Translations under genes and position numbers: made by a program
In this document: one piece after another, positions 13,480-13,837 of the stretch
Layout: each line of letters begins with the position of its first letter
How positions within the stretch are numbered: the stretch's first letter is position 1
The notes under the pieces: generated by a model
Databases searched by the model: none
Told to the model about the DNA's origin: nothing
The model's input: the letters and a program-made list of their open reading frames with translations, nothing else
NCBI GenBank assembly: GCA_902497035.1
Contig: CABVDL010000071.1
Coordinates: 1 to 13,837 of the forward strand
Direction: 5' to 3'
Origin: an uncultured Prevotella sp.
GTDB taxonomy: Bacteria; Bacteroidota; Bacteroidia; Bacteroidales; Bacteroidaceae
DNA: 13,837 nt

Positions 13480-13597
13480 CAGCTTTTATCCGACACTATT
13501 ATATATGTGCAGCCTCTGATTTTCGCCAATTATTGATTTTTAACTCAATTAAATATAATTAATACCACAAAAGGCCTCGCCTAAGTCTTTTGGCCTG

Positions 13598-13644
13598 CCA
13601 GCCGACAATCACCGGCAGAACGGGAGGACGGCCGTAGCGGCTGG
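13598..13644. repeat. Inverted repeat CCAGCCG/CGGCTGG
   Basis: Seven-base arms at 13598-13604 and 13638-13644 enclose a 33-nt GC-rich loop with little structure of its own. It could form a long hairpin in RNA or be chance in GC-rich DNA. Confidence 0.3.
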
Positions 13645-13658
13645 TACAAAACGGATTT

Positions 13659-13724
13659 TGGATTTAAGCCATTTCCCATCGAGATTCAAGCCATTCTCCG
13701 GCGAGATTCAACCCATTCTCCGAA
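13659..13724. repeat. Three tandem 22-bp repeats
   Basis: Three adjacent 22-base units at 13659-13680, 13681-13702 and 13703-13724 share the core ATTCAAGCCATTCTCC. Units 2 and 3 differ at three positions; unit 1 is more diverged (ATTTAAGCCATTTCCC). There are no spacers, so this is a short direct tandem repeat, not a CRISPR array. Confidence 0.8.
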
Positions 13725-13803
13725 ACCACAAAAATGAACGCATGTCAGGGATTAAAATAAGGTGGTAATTCAGAAATGCACGATGATGCGCCACCAAGGG
13801 ATG

Positions 13804-13826
13804 GTGGCCGGCACCAGGCCGGCCAC
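13804..13826. repeat. Perfect 9-bp hairpin at right edge
   Basis: GTGGCCGGC and GCCGGCCAC enclose the loop ACCAG. No T run follows on either strand within the window. It could be the 3'-end hairpin of a gene beyond the edge or a dispersed palindrome. Confidence 0.5.
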
Positions 13827-13837
13827 TACACTGTCAC

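Larger units (their letters stand above)
13480..13837. other. Non-coding right end of the window
   Basis: No open frame here looks like a protein. An AT-rich part (about 13480-13565) upstream of the rplM promoter is followed by GC-richer sequence with two inverted repeats and a short tandem repeat. No promoter directing plus-strand transcription and no tRNA or rRNA is visible. The neighbouring gene lies outside the window. Confidence 0.6.

Noticed and set aside
13659..13724. CRISPR array
   Set aside because: Units abut directly with no spacers, only three copies exist, and no cas gene is present.

Overview
All nine complete protein genes and the one partial gene lie on the minus strand, and they point to a Bacteroidales bacterium, most likely a Prevotella-like member with fairly GC-rich genes. 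The evidence is the adjacent PorU/PorV pair of the type IX secretion system (T9SS), the sequences of L13, S9, S2 and EF-Ts, the lack of Shine-Dalgarno leaders, and three copies of the Bacteroidetes -7 promoter element TAACTTTG (plus one TAATTTTG) ahead of the transcription units.

Reading down the minus strand from the right edge there are three transcription units. (1) A ribosomal operon: a structured leader of about 190 nt, then rplM (L13), rpsI (S9), rpsB (S2) and tsf (EF-Ts), ending at a strong intrinsic terminator. (2) A cell-surface operon whose promoter overlaps that terminator: a secreted subtilase, a fumarylacetoacetate-hydrolase family protein, the T9SS sortase porU, the T9SS outer-membrane protein porV, and ispF of the MEP isoprenoid pathway. 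(3) A surface-polysaccharide pair: a GT4 glycosyltransferase and, overlapping it by ATGA, a GT2 glycosyltransferase cut by the left edge.

The gap between units 2 and 3 (about 1634-2187) is the least ordinary part. On the plus strand, opposite to every gene, it holds a well-formed Bacteroidetes promoter, about 195 nt of T-rich and repeat-bearing transcript, a GNRA-capped hairpin that coincides with a 16-codon micro-ORF, and a perfect intrinsic terminator. An FNR-like palindrome lies about 80 bp upstream of the predicted start. I read this as a free-standing small RNA or peptide-coding RNA of unknown function, and it is the best candidate here for something undescribed.

The right end (13480-13837) has no convincing gene. 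It carries an AT-rich stretch, three 22-bp tandem repeats and two inverted repeats. I saw no mobile element, CRISPR array, tRNA or rRNA.
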